Below, piece by piece: positions 7,247 through 16,272 of a stretch of 64,000 bases of DNA. This DNA is from Gilichinskyi gelida (GTDB lineage: Bacteria; Acidobacteriota; Thermoanaerobaculia; Gp7-AA8). Both the position numbers and the translations under genes were made by a program. The notes beneath the pieces were generated by a model, which did no database searches, was not told the origin of the DNA, and saw nothing but the letters and a program-made list of their open reading frames with translations. Location: positions 62,001 through 126,000 of the forward strand of contig JBBPII010000012.1 of NCBI GenBank assembly GCA_038040385.1, read 5' to 3'. Positions within the stretch are counted from its first letter, which is position 1, and every line of letters starts with the position of its first letter.

Positions 7247-10200
7247 GGAACGCCGGAGAGGAACTGCGAGTCGCCGTTGACGCCGACGACCGTGGCGTAG
7301 GCGACGATGGTCCCCGCCACCGGCGTGATGTGCAGGGTGGTGGTGTCGTCGAGTTGCACGCCGAGGACGGTCTCGATGTCGGACACGAGCTTCGACTCGT
7401 CCTCGGGCAGTCCCTCTTCGAACGATCTGCCGATGGTTTGCCCGGTCCGAGTCTGCGCGGTGATGCGGAAGGTGGCGGGGATGAGGCCGACGTTGACGAT
7501 GCCGACGTTGACGCGCCGCGCCAACCCGCCGCCGGGGATGCCGACGATGGTGAGGTCGCCGCGGGTGGCGGCGTCGCGCATCGACAGCGGCGCGTCGATG
7601 GACGCCTTCGCATCGTGCGCGGCGTCGTAGGTCCTGAGCCGCGCCACCGGCGGGCGCGCGCCGCGGTACTCGAGCCAGATCGCGCCGCGGCCCTCTGGAG
7701 CGCCGAAGAAGGAGCGGACGACGTCCTCCCATCGCACGCTGCGGCCGCCGGCGAGGACGACGGCGCGATCGATGCGCACGTCGCCGGCGACATAGCGAAG
7801 GTTGAGTGCGAGCGCTTCCTTGTGCGGGTTGTGCAGGGTGAGGTCGGAGCGCCAGTAGCTCTGATTCGCGCCGGGAACGCTGCCGGCGGTGGGGAACACC
7901 AGCCGCGAGCGCGTGCCGGCAGCCGCGATCTCCTCGGCGAGAGGGATGCGAATGCGGCGGAGATAGGCGTTCACGTCGACGGCGCGTTGCTGCGGTTTGC
8001 GGCGCCAGATCTCCACGCCGCGGACGGTGCGGTGGTAACTATAGTAATCGTTGATATAGCTGGAGACCGCCTGGGCGCGGACGTCGTTGTCGATGCCATC
8101 GAAGGTGTCGTAGTTCTCCGGCGACCTGCGGATGACCACCGCCGGCTTCGTCCGCTCCAGCGCGACGATGGTCTCGCGCTGCAGCTCGCGCGGCGAGAGG
8201 ATGGGGATCTGGTAGAAGCGCGTCGGGTTCGGACGGTCGGCGAAGAAATAGAAGGCGGGCTGGTTCGAGAAGTCGAACATCGGCTGGCCGGGCCTGGTCA
8301 GCTCGCGCACCGCCTGCGAGACGGCGTCGATGCGGAACGCGACCTCCTCGGCCTGCGCGTCGCGATGGAGGCGAAGGACGCGCACCTGATAGCGGACCAG
8401 ATCGTCGATGCGCGTGTTGACCAGATCGGGGATCCAGAAGAGGACCGCGATCACGGGCAGCGCCGCGGCGACGAGCGTCACGATGAAAGGGCGCGCCGCG
8501 TCGACATCCCACATCTCGCGCAGCCGCCGGACGATCAGCACGGCGAGCACGACGAGCATCGGTCCGATGAGAAACGCGGCGAAGTACTGATGGCGAAACT
8601 CCGCGCGTCCGAACGCGGTGCGCTGGGTGATGCCGGCGAAGACGGTGAGCACCAGAAGCGCGGCGTCGAGCGTGTCGACGCGCCGCCTCACGGCGCGCTG
8701 GATCAAGTACGTGGCTGAAATGGCGATGGTCAGCGGGCTGAGGACGAGATGAAACTTCTCCCGCAGCACGAAGTCCGCGAGGGTGTTGAGGTTGAGGTCC
8801 TTGCGGAACATCGTGACCAGGTCGGGGAAGGGCATGGACCAGACGGCGTCGATGATCCTTGGAATCGTGATGAACGATGTTTGGGCGAAGGCGCCGAGGG
8901 CGCCTTTCGCCGCGAGATAAGCGATGAAAGGCGCCGCGCCGAGGAAAAGTCCGAGCGCGAAGAGGAGTGCGGGCGTCCCGCCCGCATCGATCGGGCGAGT
9001 GCGGGCGAGACGCCCGCACACCACGATGCTCACCAGCGCCCCCGCGATCGTGTACAGCCCGATCTCGTAGCTGAAAAACAGCGCGATGGCGGCGAAGACG
9101 CCGCTGCCGATTGCCGCGGCGCGGCTGTGGCGGCTCAGCGCGATCCACAGCAGCGTGACGGCCGCGACCTGGAAGAACGTCCGGTTGTTCTCCGCGGTGG
9201 TCCAGGAGCCCATGGCCACCACCAGCATGGCCAGCGGTATCGATTGGAAGATGGCGATGCCGAGGTACCAGATGCTGACGGCCAGGAAAGCGCCGACGAT
9301 CACGCTGCGCGCGATGGCCACGTCCACCGACCGCCCGAAAAGCATCATCAGCCAGGCGTCGAGCAGCCCATCCTCGAGCATGCCGTGCAGCGCGAAGACC
9401 TCGGTGTACGGCGCCTTGCCGCGCAGATAGTCGGACGCCGGTCCGATCGACTCGCCGCGATGGAAGAGATCGATGGCCTGCGACGGCTGCGCGCTCGACG
9501 CGTAGCTGAAGCAGTAGATGAGCGCCGGGATGATCAGATACGCCGCCACTCCCCACGCGCGACGCGGCGCGATCGGTTTGGGGATCGCCAGCGCCAGCAC
9601 CGCCGACAGCAGCAGCGCCCCGGCGACGAGCAGCGACGGGGCCGGCGTCGGGACGCGGACCGTCGCCACCAGCGGAAGAAGAACGATCGGGAGCGCGCCG
9701 CAGGCGACGCGGCGGAAGACGTCGTCGCCGTCGGCGCCGAAGCTCAGCTCCGCCAGCCGCGAGACCAGCACGGCCACACCCCAGAACAGCGCGAGAAACA
9801 CGGCGACGAACACCACCTCCAGCAGCAGCGTCGGGTAGTGCGCGATGCGGCGGATGGTGACCAGGTACCGAAAGATGATCCACGCCAATGCTTCGCAGAA
9901 CAGCAGCGCGTGGTACGGGTAGAGCTCGCGGCGAAAGAGCCGGCGCAGCCAGCTCGTGGTGTCGAAGGCGTGCAGCGCGCGCACGCCGCCGTACGCCAGC
10001 GCCACCGGGAGGAGGACGATCCATCCGACTTTGCCGGTCGTCAGGTAGAAGAACGGTGAAAGGAAGAACGGAAGCGTAAAGAGCATCGCCACCGGCATGG
10101 CGCGTCGCGCGTCGAACCGGCGCTGCTCGCGCGCCAGGAGCCGCGCGCCGAGATGCCGAAACCACACGGTCAGCGGCGGAACGGTGACGAAGAAGAGCGC

Positions 10201-10380
10201 CACCGACAGGTAGTCCTTCAGCTTCGAATAGCGCTCGATGGTGACCAGCCCGACCGCCACCGGCGCGGTGGGCGGAAGGCCGCTCAGGAGCAGAGTGATC
10301 GAGAAAAAGAGGCCGGTGGCGAAGGCGAACGCCGCGGTCCAGAGCAGCGCCGCGGCCACACGTTCGTAGAGCCGCCCCAT
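7243..10380 (-). CDS. Large polytopic membrane protein, GT-C-like, with C-terminal extracytoplasmic beta domain
   Basis: 1045 residues. About residues 10-640 hold some 13-16 predicted membrane segments with a GT-C glycosyltransferase-like layout, including a large loop after about residue 300 (DLFHRGESIGPASDYLRGK). Residues about 640-790 form a soluble region (MFDFSNQPAFYFFADRPNPTRFYQI) as in the luminal domains of GT-C enzymes. Residues about 810-1045 are a beta-rich domain (SYWRSDLTLHNPHKEALAL ... GIVNVGLIPATFRI) also found in the M36 peptidase at 44920. A lipid-linked-sugar glycosyltransferase role is plausible but unproven. A palindromic repeat (8967-9019) encodes residues about 454-471 between two membrane segments. 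The gene is coupled by ATGA to the phosphopantetheinyl transferase gene. Confidence 0.75.
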   Translation of the reverse strand: MGRLYERVAAALLWTAAFAFATGLFFSITLLLSGLPPTAPVAVGLVTIERYSKLKDYLSVALFFVTVPPLTVWFRHLGARLLAREQRRFDARRAMPVAMLFTLPFFLSPFFYLTTGKVGWIVLLPVALAYGGVRALHAFDTTSWLRRLFRRELYPYHALLFCEALAWIIFRYLVTIRRIAHYPTLLLEVVFVAVFLALFWGVAVLVSRLAELSFGADGDDVFRRVACGALPIVLLPLVATVRVPTPAPSLLVAGALLLSAVLALAIPKPIAPRRAWGVAAYLIIPALIYCFSYASSAQPSQAIDLFHRGESIGPASDYLRGKAPYTEVFALHGMLEDGLLDAWLMMLFGRSVDVAIARSVIVGAFLAVSIWYLGIAIFQSIPLAMLVVAMGSWTTAENNRTFFQVAAVTLLWIALSRHSRAAAIGSGVFAAIALFFSYEIGLYTIAGALVSIVVCGRLARTRPIDAGGTPALLFALGLFLGAAPFIAYLAAKGALGAFAQTSFITIPRIIDAVWSMPFPDLVTMFRKDLNLNTLADFVLREKFHLVLSPLTIAISATYLIQRAVRRRVDTLDAALLVLTVFAGITQRTAFGRAEFRHQYFAAFLIGPMLVVLAVLIVRRLREMWDVDAARPFIVTLVAAALPVIAVLFWIPDLVNTRIDDLVRYQVRVLRLHRDAQAEEVAFRIDAVSQAVRELTRPGQPMFDFSNQPAFYFFADRPNPTRFYQIPILSPRELQRETIVALERTKPAVVIRRSPENYDTFDGIDNDVRAQAVSSYINDYYSYHRTVRGVEIWRRKPQQRAVDVNAYLRRIRIPLAEEIAAAGTRSRLVFPTAGSVPGANQSYWRSDLTLHNPHKEALALNLRYVAGDVRIDRAVVLAGGRSVRWEDVVRSFFGAPEGRGAIWLEYRGARPPVARLRTYDAAHDAKASIDAPLSMRDAATRGDLTIVGIPGGGLARRVNVGIVNVGLIPATFRITAQTRTGQTIGRSFEEGLPEDESKLVSDIETVLGVQLDDTTTLHITPVAGTIVAYATVVGVNGDSQFLSGVP
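8967..9019. repeat. Palindromic repeat inside GT-C-like gene
   Basis: A 53-bp inverted repeat, GTGCGGGCGTCCCGCCCGCA...TGCGGGCGAGACGCCCGCAC. In the coding frame it reads CGRLARTRPIDAGGTPALL, an insert of about 18 residues in a loop between membrane segments. The reading frame is preserved. Confidence 0.8.
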
Positions 10381-10390
10381 TTCGGCGAGT

Positions 10391-10585
10391 CTACAGCAGC
10401 CCTTTCGCCGCGCCGATGCGCTCGAAGGTCTCGAGAAGCGCGCGAGTCGTCGGGTGGTCGCCGTACGCCGACCAGCGGCGGACGATCCAGTCGAACGGCG
10501 AAGTGCGGGCCAACGCGAAGCGGAGTTGTTCGATGGCGGCGCGGAGACGGCTCTCGGTGAACAGGTTCGCGCGTCGCTGCTTCAT
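10391..10585 (-). CDS. Possible small hypothetical protein
   Basis: A 64-residue frame from ATG 10585, ending 10 bases before the start of the membrane-protein gene. It reads MKQRRANLFTESRLRAAI then LARTSPFDWIVRRWSAYGDHPT and ends in an Arg/Leu-rich helix. No family is recognised. The tight spacing to the downstream gene and sensible codon use favour a real gene. The shortness and lack of a clear ribosome site weigh against it. A longer start at 10669 is possible but would run into the promoter region of the opposing gene. Confidence 0.35.
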   Translation of the reverse strand: MKQRRANLFTESRLRAAIEQLRFALARTSPFDWIVRRWSAYGDHPTTRALLETFERIGAAKGLL

Positions 10586-10790
10586 CGACAGGAGCGCCAA
10601 GCGGAGGGAGCGGAGGTGCCAGGGGGCTAACCATGTGTGCTCAGCGGAATTCCAACAATTCACTGGCACGAGAATACGCTTCGTGGTGTAGACTTTCGCC
10701 TTCCAAATAATCGTCGTTACAAGCCATCCCCCTAGTCAAACGCCCGCCGCAGGTCCCTGCGTCGGCACAACACTCTCTCTCGGAGGCTCC

Positions 10791-13700
10791 ATGAGGATAG
10801 TTTCGTGGCATAAGGCAACTCTCGCATTTACCGTCGCGCTCTTCGCGATCGCGCCCACGCCGTGGGCTCGAGCGCAGGAAGCGCGACCGGACGATTCAAC
10901 CCCCAGCGTCATGCGGACCGAAGTCGAAGACCCCGACGCGACCGCCGGCGACGCCGAGCAGGACGATCCGAGCGCTCGTCTCGCATGGCAGCGCGGCGCG
11001 TGGGGTCTGGTCAGTCCCGCCTTCCGCGCCAACGCGATGAAAGAAGGGAAAAAACATTCGGACAAGAAGAACGCGCCCGGACCGAAGTGGGTGAGCATCG
11101 GCCCGCTCGGCGCCGACTACGAACAGAACGGCAGCTTCACCGGCCACGTGCGCGACAGCGGACGCGCCCGCACCGTTCTGCCGCATCCGACTCACGCCGG
11201 CACCGTCTACTTCCTCACCTCCGGCGGGGGCCTGTGGCGAACGAACAACTGGGACTCACCGAACACGAACTGGACGCCGCTCACGGACGACCTCCCGACC
11301 ACCGGCGGTGGCGGAGTGGCCTTCGGAAAGAATCCGAACACGCTGTACCTCGGCCTCGGCGATCCCTACGATCAGATCCTGGTCGGTGGCTCGATGGTGA
11401 AATCGAAGAATGGTGGCAACACCTGGGAGCCCATGATCGAGCTCGGCACCGCCGTTGGCGTCCGCGACGTCAAGGTCGACACGAGCACCAATCGCGACAT
11501 CGTCCTCGTGGCGACGGAGAGCGGCCTCTATCGTTCGGCGAATGACGGGGAGACGTATGCCGCCATTTCGACGTTCGCCGGGCTGTCCGTCTGGAGCATC
11601 CAGCGCACCAGTGCGGGCTGGCTCGCCTCGGCGCAGCCGTGTAACGCCGCGAACGTAGGACTGCAGTGCAGTTTTGCCACGACGCTTTACCTCTCGACCG
11701 ATCGCGGCGCCACATGGGCGCCGATCTCGAACGCCGGCAACGTCTTCAGCGCCAACGGCCGCACCACGCTCGGTGTCGCCCTGCCGGGCGATAGCGTGGT
11801 CTACGCCTATTCCAGCACCGTCGGTGATGCCCAGATGCGAGATGTCTACCGCTCGGCTGACGGCGGACAGACCTGGGTCGCCAACGGCGTCAACTCGACC
11901 AAGATCCCGCTGAATCCCGTGCCCACGGCCGGCGGGAACAACATGAACATCTGCACCGCACAATGCTGGTACAACCAGTCGGTCCTCGTCGATCCGACGG
12001 ATCCCTCACGCAACACAGTCTGGATCGGCGGCACACTGACCGCCGCCGTCAGCACAAACGGCGGAACGAGCTGGACGCTCAAGACTTGGTGGCTCTACAG
12101 CCAGGTCCCGACGCTGCCATACGCGCACGCCGATCATCACGCTGCCGCCTTCAAGACCACCGGAACGCCGACCATCATCCTCGGCAACGACGGCGGCCTG
12201 AACACCAGCACGGATAACGGCGCCACGTTCAGCAGCGACAAGAACAACGGGCTGGCGACGCATCTGTTCTACACGGTCGCCGGCAATCCGAAGTTTCCGA
12301 ACCTCGTCATCGGCGGCACGCAGGACAACGGAACCCGCCTCCGTACCGACGGCGCCACGTACAACCAGGTGATCGGCGGCGACGGAATGGGCGCCGCCTA
12401 CAGCCAGGCGAATACGAACACGGTTATCGGCAGCTCGCAGGGCTCGGGCATGCGCACGAACCTCAGCAACACCCCGCCGGACGTCTTCCAGAACTTTGTC
12501 GCCGCCACCGCCGGCCTGTCCGACGTCGGCTTCGGGTTCTTCACGGCCATCGTCCCCGCGCCGGCGAACCTCGACACCACGGGCCGCGTGTTCTTCCACT
12601 TCTCGAACGCGCGCGTGTGGAGGAGCAACAACGGCGGCTTGAACTGGATCCTGATCGGTTCCGCAGTCGGCGTCCCCTCCCCCGGTCTGCCGCCCGCGCG
12701 GCGCTTCCGCTCCAGCCCGTACAACCTCGGCGTGGCCCCGAACGACCTGAATCGCATCGCGGTCGGCGCGGCCGGCGGCTTCATCGACATCACCACCAAC
12801 GGCGGCGCCACCTGGACCGACATCAATCTCATCGCCGCGATGCCTGGGTATCAGGGCTTCGTGACCAACATGTCCTGGCAGGACAACCAGAACCTGTGGG
12901 TCACCTCCGTGGCTCAGGCGCCGGGCGCGGTGCGGGTGGTCAAGGGCACGATCGCCACTCCGGCCTCGAGCTGGGCGACGGCCACCTGGACGGCGATGCA
13001 GAATGGACTTCCTGACCTGCCGATCACGCGCGTCCTCTTCGATCCGCGCGACGCCACCCGCAACACCATCCTCGCCGCGACGCACGTCGGCATCTACAGG
13101 ACGACTGACGGCGGCGCGAACTGGGAGCCGTACGGCAACGGGCTGCCGACCGTGCGGGTCAACGACATCTACATGCCGCCGGACGGCGGCTTCACCCGCA
13201 TCGCCACCTACGGGCGCGGCATCTGGGAGCTCTCGCAGCTCGAGCTGGTGCGCGCGACGCTCAGCGACGACGTGTCGTCATGCGACTCCGACGGCGTGCT
13301 GGACAACGGCGAGACCGGCAACCTGACGGTCACGCTCCAGAATCAGGGCCCGAACAACGTCAACCACGTGACGCTCACGATCACCTCGAGCAACCCGAAC
13401 GTGACATTCCCGCAGGGCAACGTGGTCTCCTTCCCGCCGGTCCAGAAGAACGGCCAGAGCACAGGCTCCATCCACGCGACCGTCAATGGCGCGGTCGGAA
13501 TCGAAACCACCGAATTCCAGATCGCCACTTCCTCGCCGGAGCTCGGCCTGTCCGGACCGTTGTACGTCAGCTCCACGCACCGCCTGAATTACGACGAGCA
13601 GCCGCAGGGCTCGGCGACGGAGACGGTCGAGTCTGCGAACAACGGCTGGTCGATCACCGGCGACCTGCAGGAGTTACCGAACATCGACGGATGGCAACGG

Positions 13701-14213
13701 CGGGCGCTCTCGCCGGTTCAGCACGTCTGGTGGGGACCGGACAACAACGGACAAATGGACGATATTAAGCCGAGCCTTCCCGATCAACAGGTGCTCACTT
13801 CCCCGATGATGAGCGTCGGCACCTCACCGCTGATCATCACCTTCTCGCACCGCTTCGCGTTCGAGGCTACCGGCTGGGACGGCGGCGTGATCGAGCTCAG
13901 CGCCAACGGCGGCGCCACGTGGACCGACATCGGCGTCGGCTCGTACAACGGCTCGACCAACGCGGTCACCAGCGCTCCGATCGGCGCGAGCCGGCCCGCG
14001 TTCGTCAACCGCATGGTCGGCTGGCCGAACTTTGCGACCGTCACACGCAACCTCGGCGTCACCTACGCTGGTCAGAACATCATGATCCGGTTCCGCATCG
14101 GCGCCGATGAATCGACCGGATCTCCGGGATGGGACATCGACAACGTGACCGTTACCGGACTGACCGCGCCTCCGTTCACCGGTTTGGTGCCGGAGACGGG
14201 GGTCTGCCCGTAA
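10791..14213 (+). CDS. Secreted BNR/sortilin-type beta-propeller protein with C-terminal beta domains
   Basis: 1140 residues. The ATG at 10791 follows a good ribosome site (CGGAGG) and starts a signal peptide of about 29 residues ending WARAQ. Residues about 95-830 contain repeated propeller blades with BNR/Asp-box-like motifs, for example SKNGGNTWEPM, STDRGATWAPI, SADGGQTWVANG, STNGGTSWTLK, TTNGGATWTDI and TTDGGANWEPYG. These resemble VPS10/sortilin and Ycf48-like seven- to ten-bladed propellers. Residues about 835-930 (CDSDGVLDNGETGNLTVTL) look like a CARDB-like Ig fold, and about 950-1140 a jelly roll with SANGGATWTDIG. No glycosidase residues can be assigned; binding or adhesion at the cell surface is more likely than catalysis. 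A terminator hairpin follows. Confidence 0.82.
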   Translation: MRIVSWHKATLAFTVALFAIAPTPWARAQEARPDDSTPSVMRTEVEDPDATAGDAEQDDPSARLAWQRGAWGLVSPAFRANAMKEGKKHSDKKNAPGPKWVSIGPLGADYEQNGSFTGHVRDSGRARTVLPHPTHAGTVYFLTSGGGLWRTNNWDSPNTNWTPLTDDLPTTGGGGVAFGKNPNTLYLGLGDPYDQILVGGSMVKSKNGGNTWEPMIELGTAVGVRDVKVDTSTNRDIVLVATESGLYRSANDGETYAAISTFAGLSVWSIQRTSAGWLASAQPCNAANVGLQCSFATTLYLSTDRGATWAPISNAGNVFSANGRTTLGVALPGDSVVYAYSSTVGDAQMRDVYRSADGGQTWVANGVNSTKIPLNPVPTAGGNNMNICTAQCWYNQSVLVDPTDPSRNTVWIGGTLTAAVSTNGGTSWTLKTWWLYSQVPTLPYAHADHHAAAFKTTGTPTIILGNDGGLNTSTDNGATFSSDKNNGLATHLFYTVAGNPKFPNLVIGGTQDNGTRLRTDGATYNQVIGGDGMGAAYSQANTNTVIGSSQGSGMRTNLSNTPPDVFQNFVAATAGLSDVGFGFFTAIVPAPANLDTTGRVFFHFSNARVWRSNNGGLNWILIGSAVGVPSPGLPPARRFRSSPYNLGVAPNDLNRIAVGAAGGFIDITTNGGATWTDINLIAAMPGYQGFVTNMSWQDNQNLWVTSVAQAPGAVRVVKGTIATPASSWATATWTAMQNGLPDLPITRVLFDPRDATRNTILAATHVGIYRTTDGGANWEPYGNGLPTVRVNDIYMPPDGGFTRIATYGRGIWELSQLELVRATLSDDVSSCDSDGVLDNGETGNLTVTLQNQGPNNVNHVTLTITSSNPNVTFPQGNVVSFPPVQKNGQSTGSIHATVNGAVGIETTEFQIATSSPELGLSGPLYVSSTHRLNYDEQPQGSATETVESANNGWSITGDLQELPNIDGWQRRALSPVQHVWWGPDNNGQMDDIKPSLPDQQVLTSPMMSVGTSPLIITFSHRFAFEATGWDGGVIELSANGGATWTDIGVGSYNGSTNAVTSAPIGASRPAFVNRMVGWPNFATVTRNLGVTYAGQNIMIRFRIGADESTGSPGWDIDNVTVTGLTAPPFTGLVPETGVCP

Positions 14214-14224
14214 CTCGCTAACCG

Positions 14225-14252
14225 AAGGGGCTCCGCATCTGCGGAGCCCCTT
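14225..14252 (+). terminator. Rho-independent terminator after propeller gene
   Basis: A perfect stem AAGGGGCTCCGC / GCGGAGCCCCTT with a 4-base loop (ATCT), followed by a pyrimidine stretch TTTCCCCTCTT. It lies 11 bases after the stop and immediately before the next gene. Confidence 0.8.
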
Positions 14253-14262
14253 TCCCCTCTTC

Positions 14263-14814
14263 ATGTTTCACATCGGGCCGTGCCCGGACGAAGCGACGTT
14301 TGAACGCCTGCTCGATCTTCGCGACGGCTTCCTCGCCCGCGCGACCGAGATGAGCGAGGCGGAGTTGAAAGCACGGTTTCGGCGATGTCCCAGCGCGTTT
14401 CACTGCGTGCTGCGTCGCGCGGAGACCGGCGACGAGTTGGTCGGTTACTTCGTTCTGCTTCCTGTGAACGAGAAATGCCGCGAAGCGCTCCGCACCGGCG
14501 CGATCGCGTCGGGCCGCCAGATTCAGCTTTCCGATCTGGTGGGGCCCGGCGACAAGATTGCCGCGTTGTACCTCAGCGTGGTGTGCGCGATCGGGGCGAG
14601 AGCGCAAAGGGCCGCGATCGAGGGTGTGATCGCCACGCTGCGTGAGCTTTACTCCAGCGAGAACGTTCGGTACCTGTTCGCCCGAGCGGCAACCGCGAAC
14701 GGCGCCCGGATGCTCGAGCGGCTGAGCGGGACTACCTTCGAGGCCGATGGGCGAATCCACGCGATCGATATGGGCGGGTACGCGTTGATTGCGGCGTCAC
14801 AGCCGACGCGATAG
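14263..14814 (+). CDS. GNAT-like acyltransferase
   Basis: 183 residues. The pattern of strands and helices and the segment TGDELVGYFVLLPV, IAALYLSVVCAIGARAQRAAI and YLFARAATANGARMLERLSG (beta4, CoA pyrophosphate helix region, beta5-alpha4) fit the Gcn5-related N-acetyltransferase fold, but the usual Q/RxxGxG/A loop is only weakly present (GARAQRA). No substrate can be proposed. The ATG at 14263 lies directly after the terminator of the previous gene, so its promoter must overlap the terminator or lie inside the gene; no obvious ribosome site is visible. Its 3' end overlaps the convergent cobA-hemD gene by 18 bases. Confidence 0.6.
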   Translation: MFHIGPCPDEATFERLLDLRDGFLARATEMSEAELKARFRRCPSAFHCVLRRAETGDELVGYFVLLPVNEKCREALRTGAIASGRQIQLSDLVGPGDKIAALYLSVVCAIGARAQRAAIEGVIATLRELYSSENVRYLFARAATANGARMLERLSGTTFEADGRIHAIDMGGYALIAASQPTR

Positions 14815-16272
14815 GACGACCTCCACCACCGCGTCGTGCAGCGCCTGCACGCTGGCATTCGTAGCCTCGACGTCCGGCTGCCGGCCGTGGCGGCGGAGGG
14901 CCTCCGTGGTCGTCGGGCCGATCGACGCCAGCAGCGCGCCGTTGAGCGCCGTGGGATCGGGGACAGCGGCGAAGAAGTTGTCGACCGTCGACGCGCTGGT
15001 GAAGGTGACCACGTCGACGTCGTGTAGTTCGCCGACGTTGGCGGTCACCGGCAGGGTGCGGTAGGCGACCGCGAGCAGCACCTCGGCGCCGCGGCGGCGC
15101 AGCTCTTCGAGCAACTCGTCGCGCCCTTCCTGCGCACGGACCACCGCGATCCGCGCGCCGTCCAGGAAGGCGCGGAAATGCCGGAGGAGCGAGGTCGACT
15201 GGAACGTCTCGGGGACCACGTCAGGGATGATGCCGTGTTGGCGCAGCGCGGCGGCCGTGGTGTCGCCGACGGCGGCGATCTTCGTCCCGGCCAGCGCGCG
15301 GGCATCCTTGGTCATCCGCGCGAAGAACGCTTCCACGCCGTTGACCGAGGTGAAGATCAGCCAGTGCCATTTCTCGTTGATGGCGCGGTCGAGCGATGCG
15401 AACGACTCCGGCGGAGCGATCTCGATGGTGGGGAACTGCACGACGTTCGCGCCGGACTCCTCGAAGAGGCGCCCGAGGTCGGACGCCTGCTCGCGCGCCC
15501 GGGTGACGACGACCCGCTTGCCGAAGAGCGGCTTGGTCTCGAACCAGTTGATGACGTCGTGCATGCGGACGACGTCGCCGACCACGATCAGCGCCGGCGT
15601 GGGGAGGTTCGCCGCCGCGACGCGCGCCTCGATGTCGGCGAGCGTGCCGGTCACCGTCCGCTGCTCGGGTGTGGTCGCTTTTGAGATCACCGCGATCGGA
15701 CGCGTCGCCGGCATGCCGTGCTCGGTCAGCTTCTCGACGATCATCGGCAGGTTGGCGAAGCCCATCATGAAGACGATCGTGCCGTCGAGTCCCGCGAGCA
15801 CGCCCCACTTGATGCCGGTGGACTCGTCCGCCTCGTGGCCGGTGACGAGGGTGAGGGACGTGGCGTACGAGCGATGGGTGACCGGAATGCCGGCGTAGGC
15901 CGGGCCGGCGATCGCCGACGAAATGCCCGGCACGATCTCCACCGGCACGCCCGCCGCCATCAGCTCCTCGGCCTCTTCACCGCCGCGGCCGAAGACGAAC
16001 GGGTCGCCGCCCTTCAGCCGCACGACGCGCTTCCCCTTCTTCGCCTCGTCGATCAGCAGTTGATTGATGTTTTCCTGCGGCAGCGCATGCGCGGCGGCGC
16101 GCTTGCCGACATAGACCACTTCGGCCGATTTCGGGAAGCGCTCGACGATGTCGGCGGAGACGAGCGCGTCGACGGCGATGAGATCGGCGCCGGCGATCAA
16201 TTCCGCGGCGCGGACGGTGAGGAGGCCCGGGTCGCCGGGACCGGCGCCTACGAGAAAGACTTTGCCGCTCAT
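14797..16272 (-). CDS. cobA-hemD: Fused uroporphyrinogen-III C-methyltransferase / uroporphyrinogen-III synthase
   Basis: 491 residues in two domains. Residues about 1-240 are the SAM-dependent SUMT domain: KVFLVGAGPGDPGLLTVRA, VVRLKGGDPFVFGRGGEE and VPGISSAIAGPAYAGIPVTHR. It makes precorrin-2 from uroporphyrinogen III, towards siroheme or B12. Residues about 250-491 are uroporphyrinogen-III synthase (HemD): GKRVVVTRAREQASDLGRLFEE, FTSVNGVEAFF and VTFTSASTVDNFF. The gene uses ATG 16272, overlapping the hemC stop in an ATGA. It is the last gene of the leftward hem series. Fusions of this type are known in Gram-positive and some other bacteria. HemD and HemC acting from one transcript would limit loss of the unstable hydroxymethylbilane. 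Confidence 0.93.
   Translation of the reverse strand: MSGKVFLVGAGPGDPGLLTVRAAELIAGADLIAVDALVSADIVERFPKSAEVVYVGKRAAAHALPQENINQLLIDEAKKGKRVVRLKGGDPFVFGRGGEEAEELMAAGVPVEIVPGISSAIAGPAYAGIPVTHRSYATSLTLVTGHEADESTGIKWGVLAGLDGTIVFMMGFANLPMIVEKLTEHGMPATRPIAVISKATTPEQRTVTGTLADIEARVAAANLPTPALIVVGDVVRMHDVINWFETKPLFGKRVVVTRAREQASDLGRLFEESGANVVQFPTIEIAPPESFASLDRAINEKWHWLIFTSVNGVEAFFARMTKDARALAGTKIAAVGDTTAAALRQHGIIPDVVPETFQSTSLLRHFRAFLDGARIAVVRAQEGRDELLEELRRRGAEVLLAVAYRTLPVTANVGELHDVDVVTFTSASTVDNFFAAVPDPTALNGALLASIGPTTTEALRRHGRQPDVEATNASVQALHDAVVEVVLSRRL

Noticed and set aside
6710..7732. 340-residue reading of the phosphopantetheinyl transferase frame
   Set aside because: The first 160 residues are antisense-like Arg-rich text inside the upstream gene; the real start is the ATG at 7246 in an ATGA overlap.
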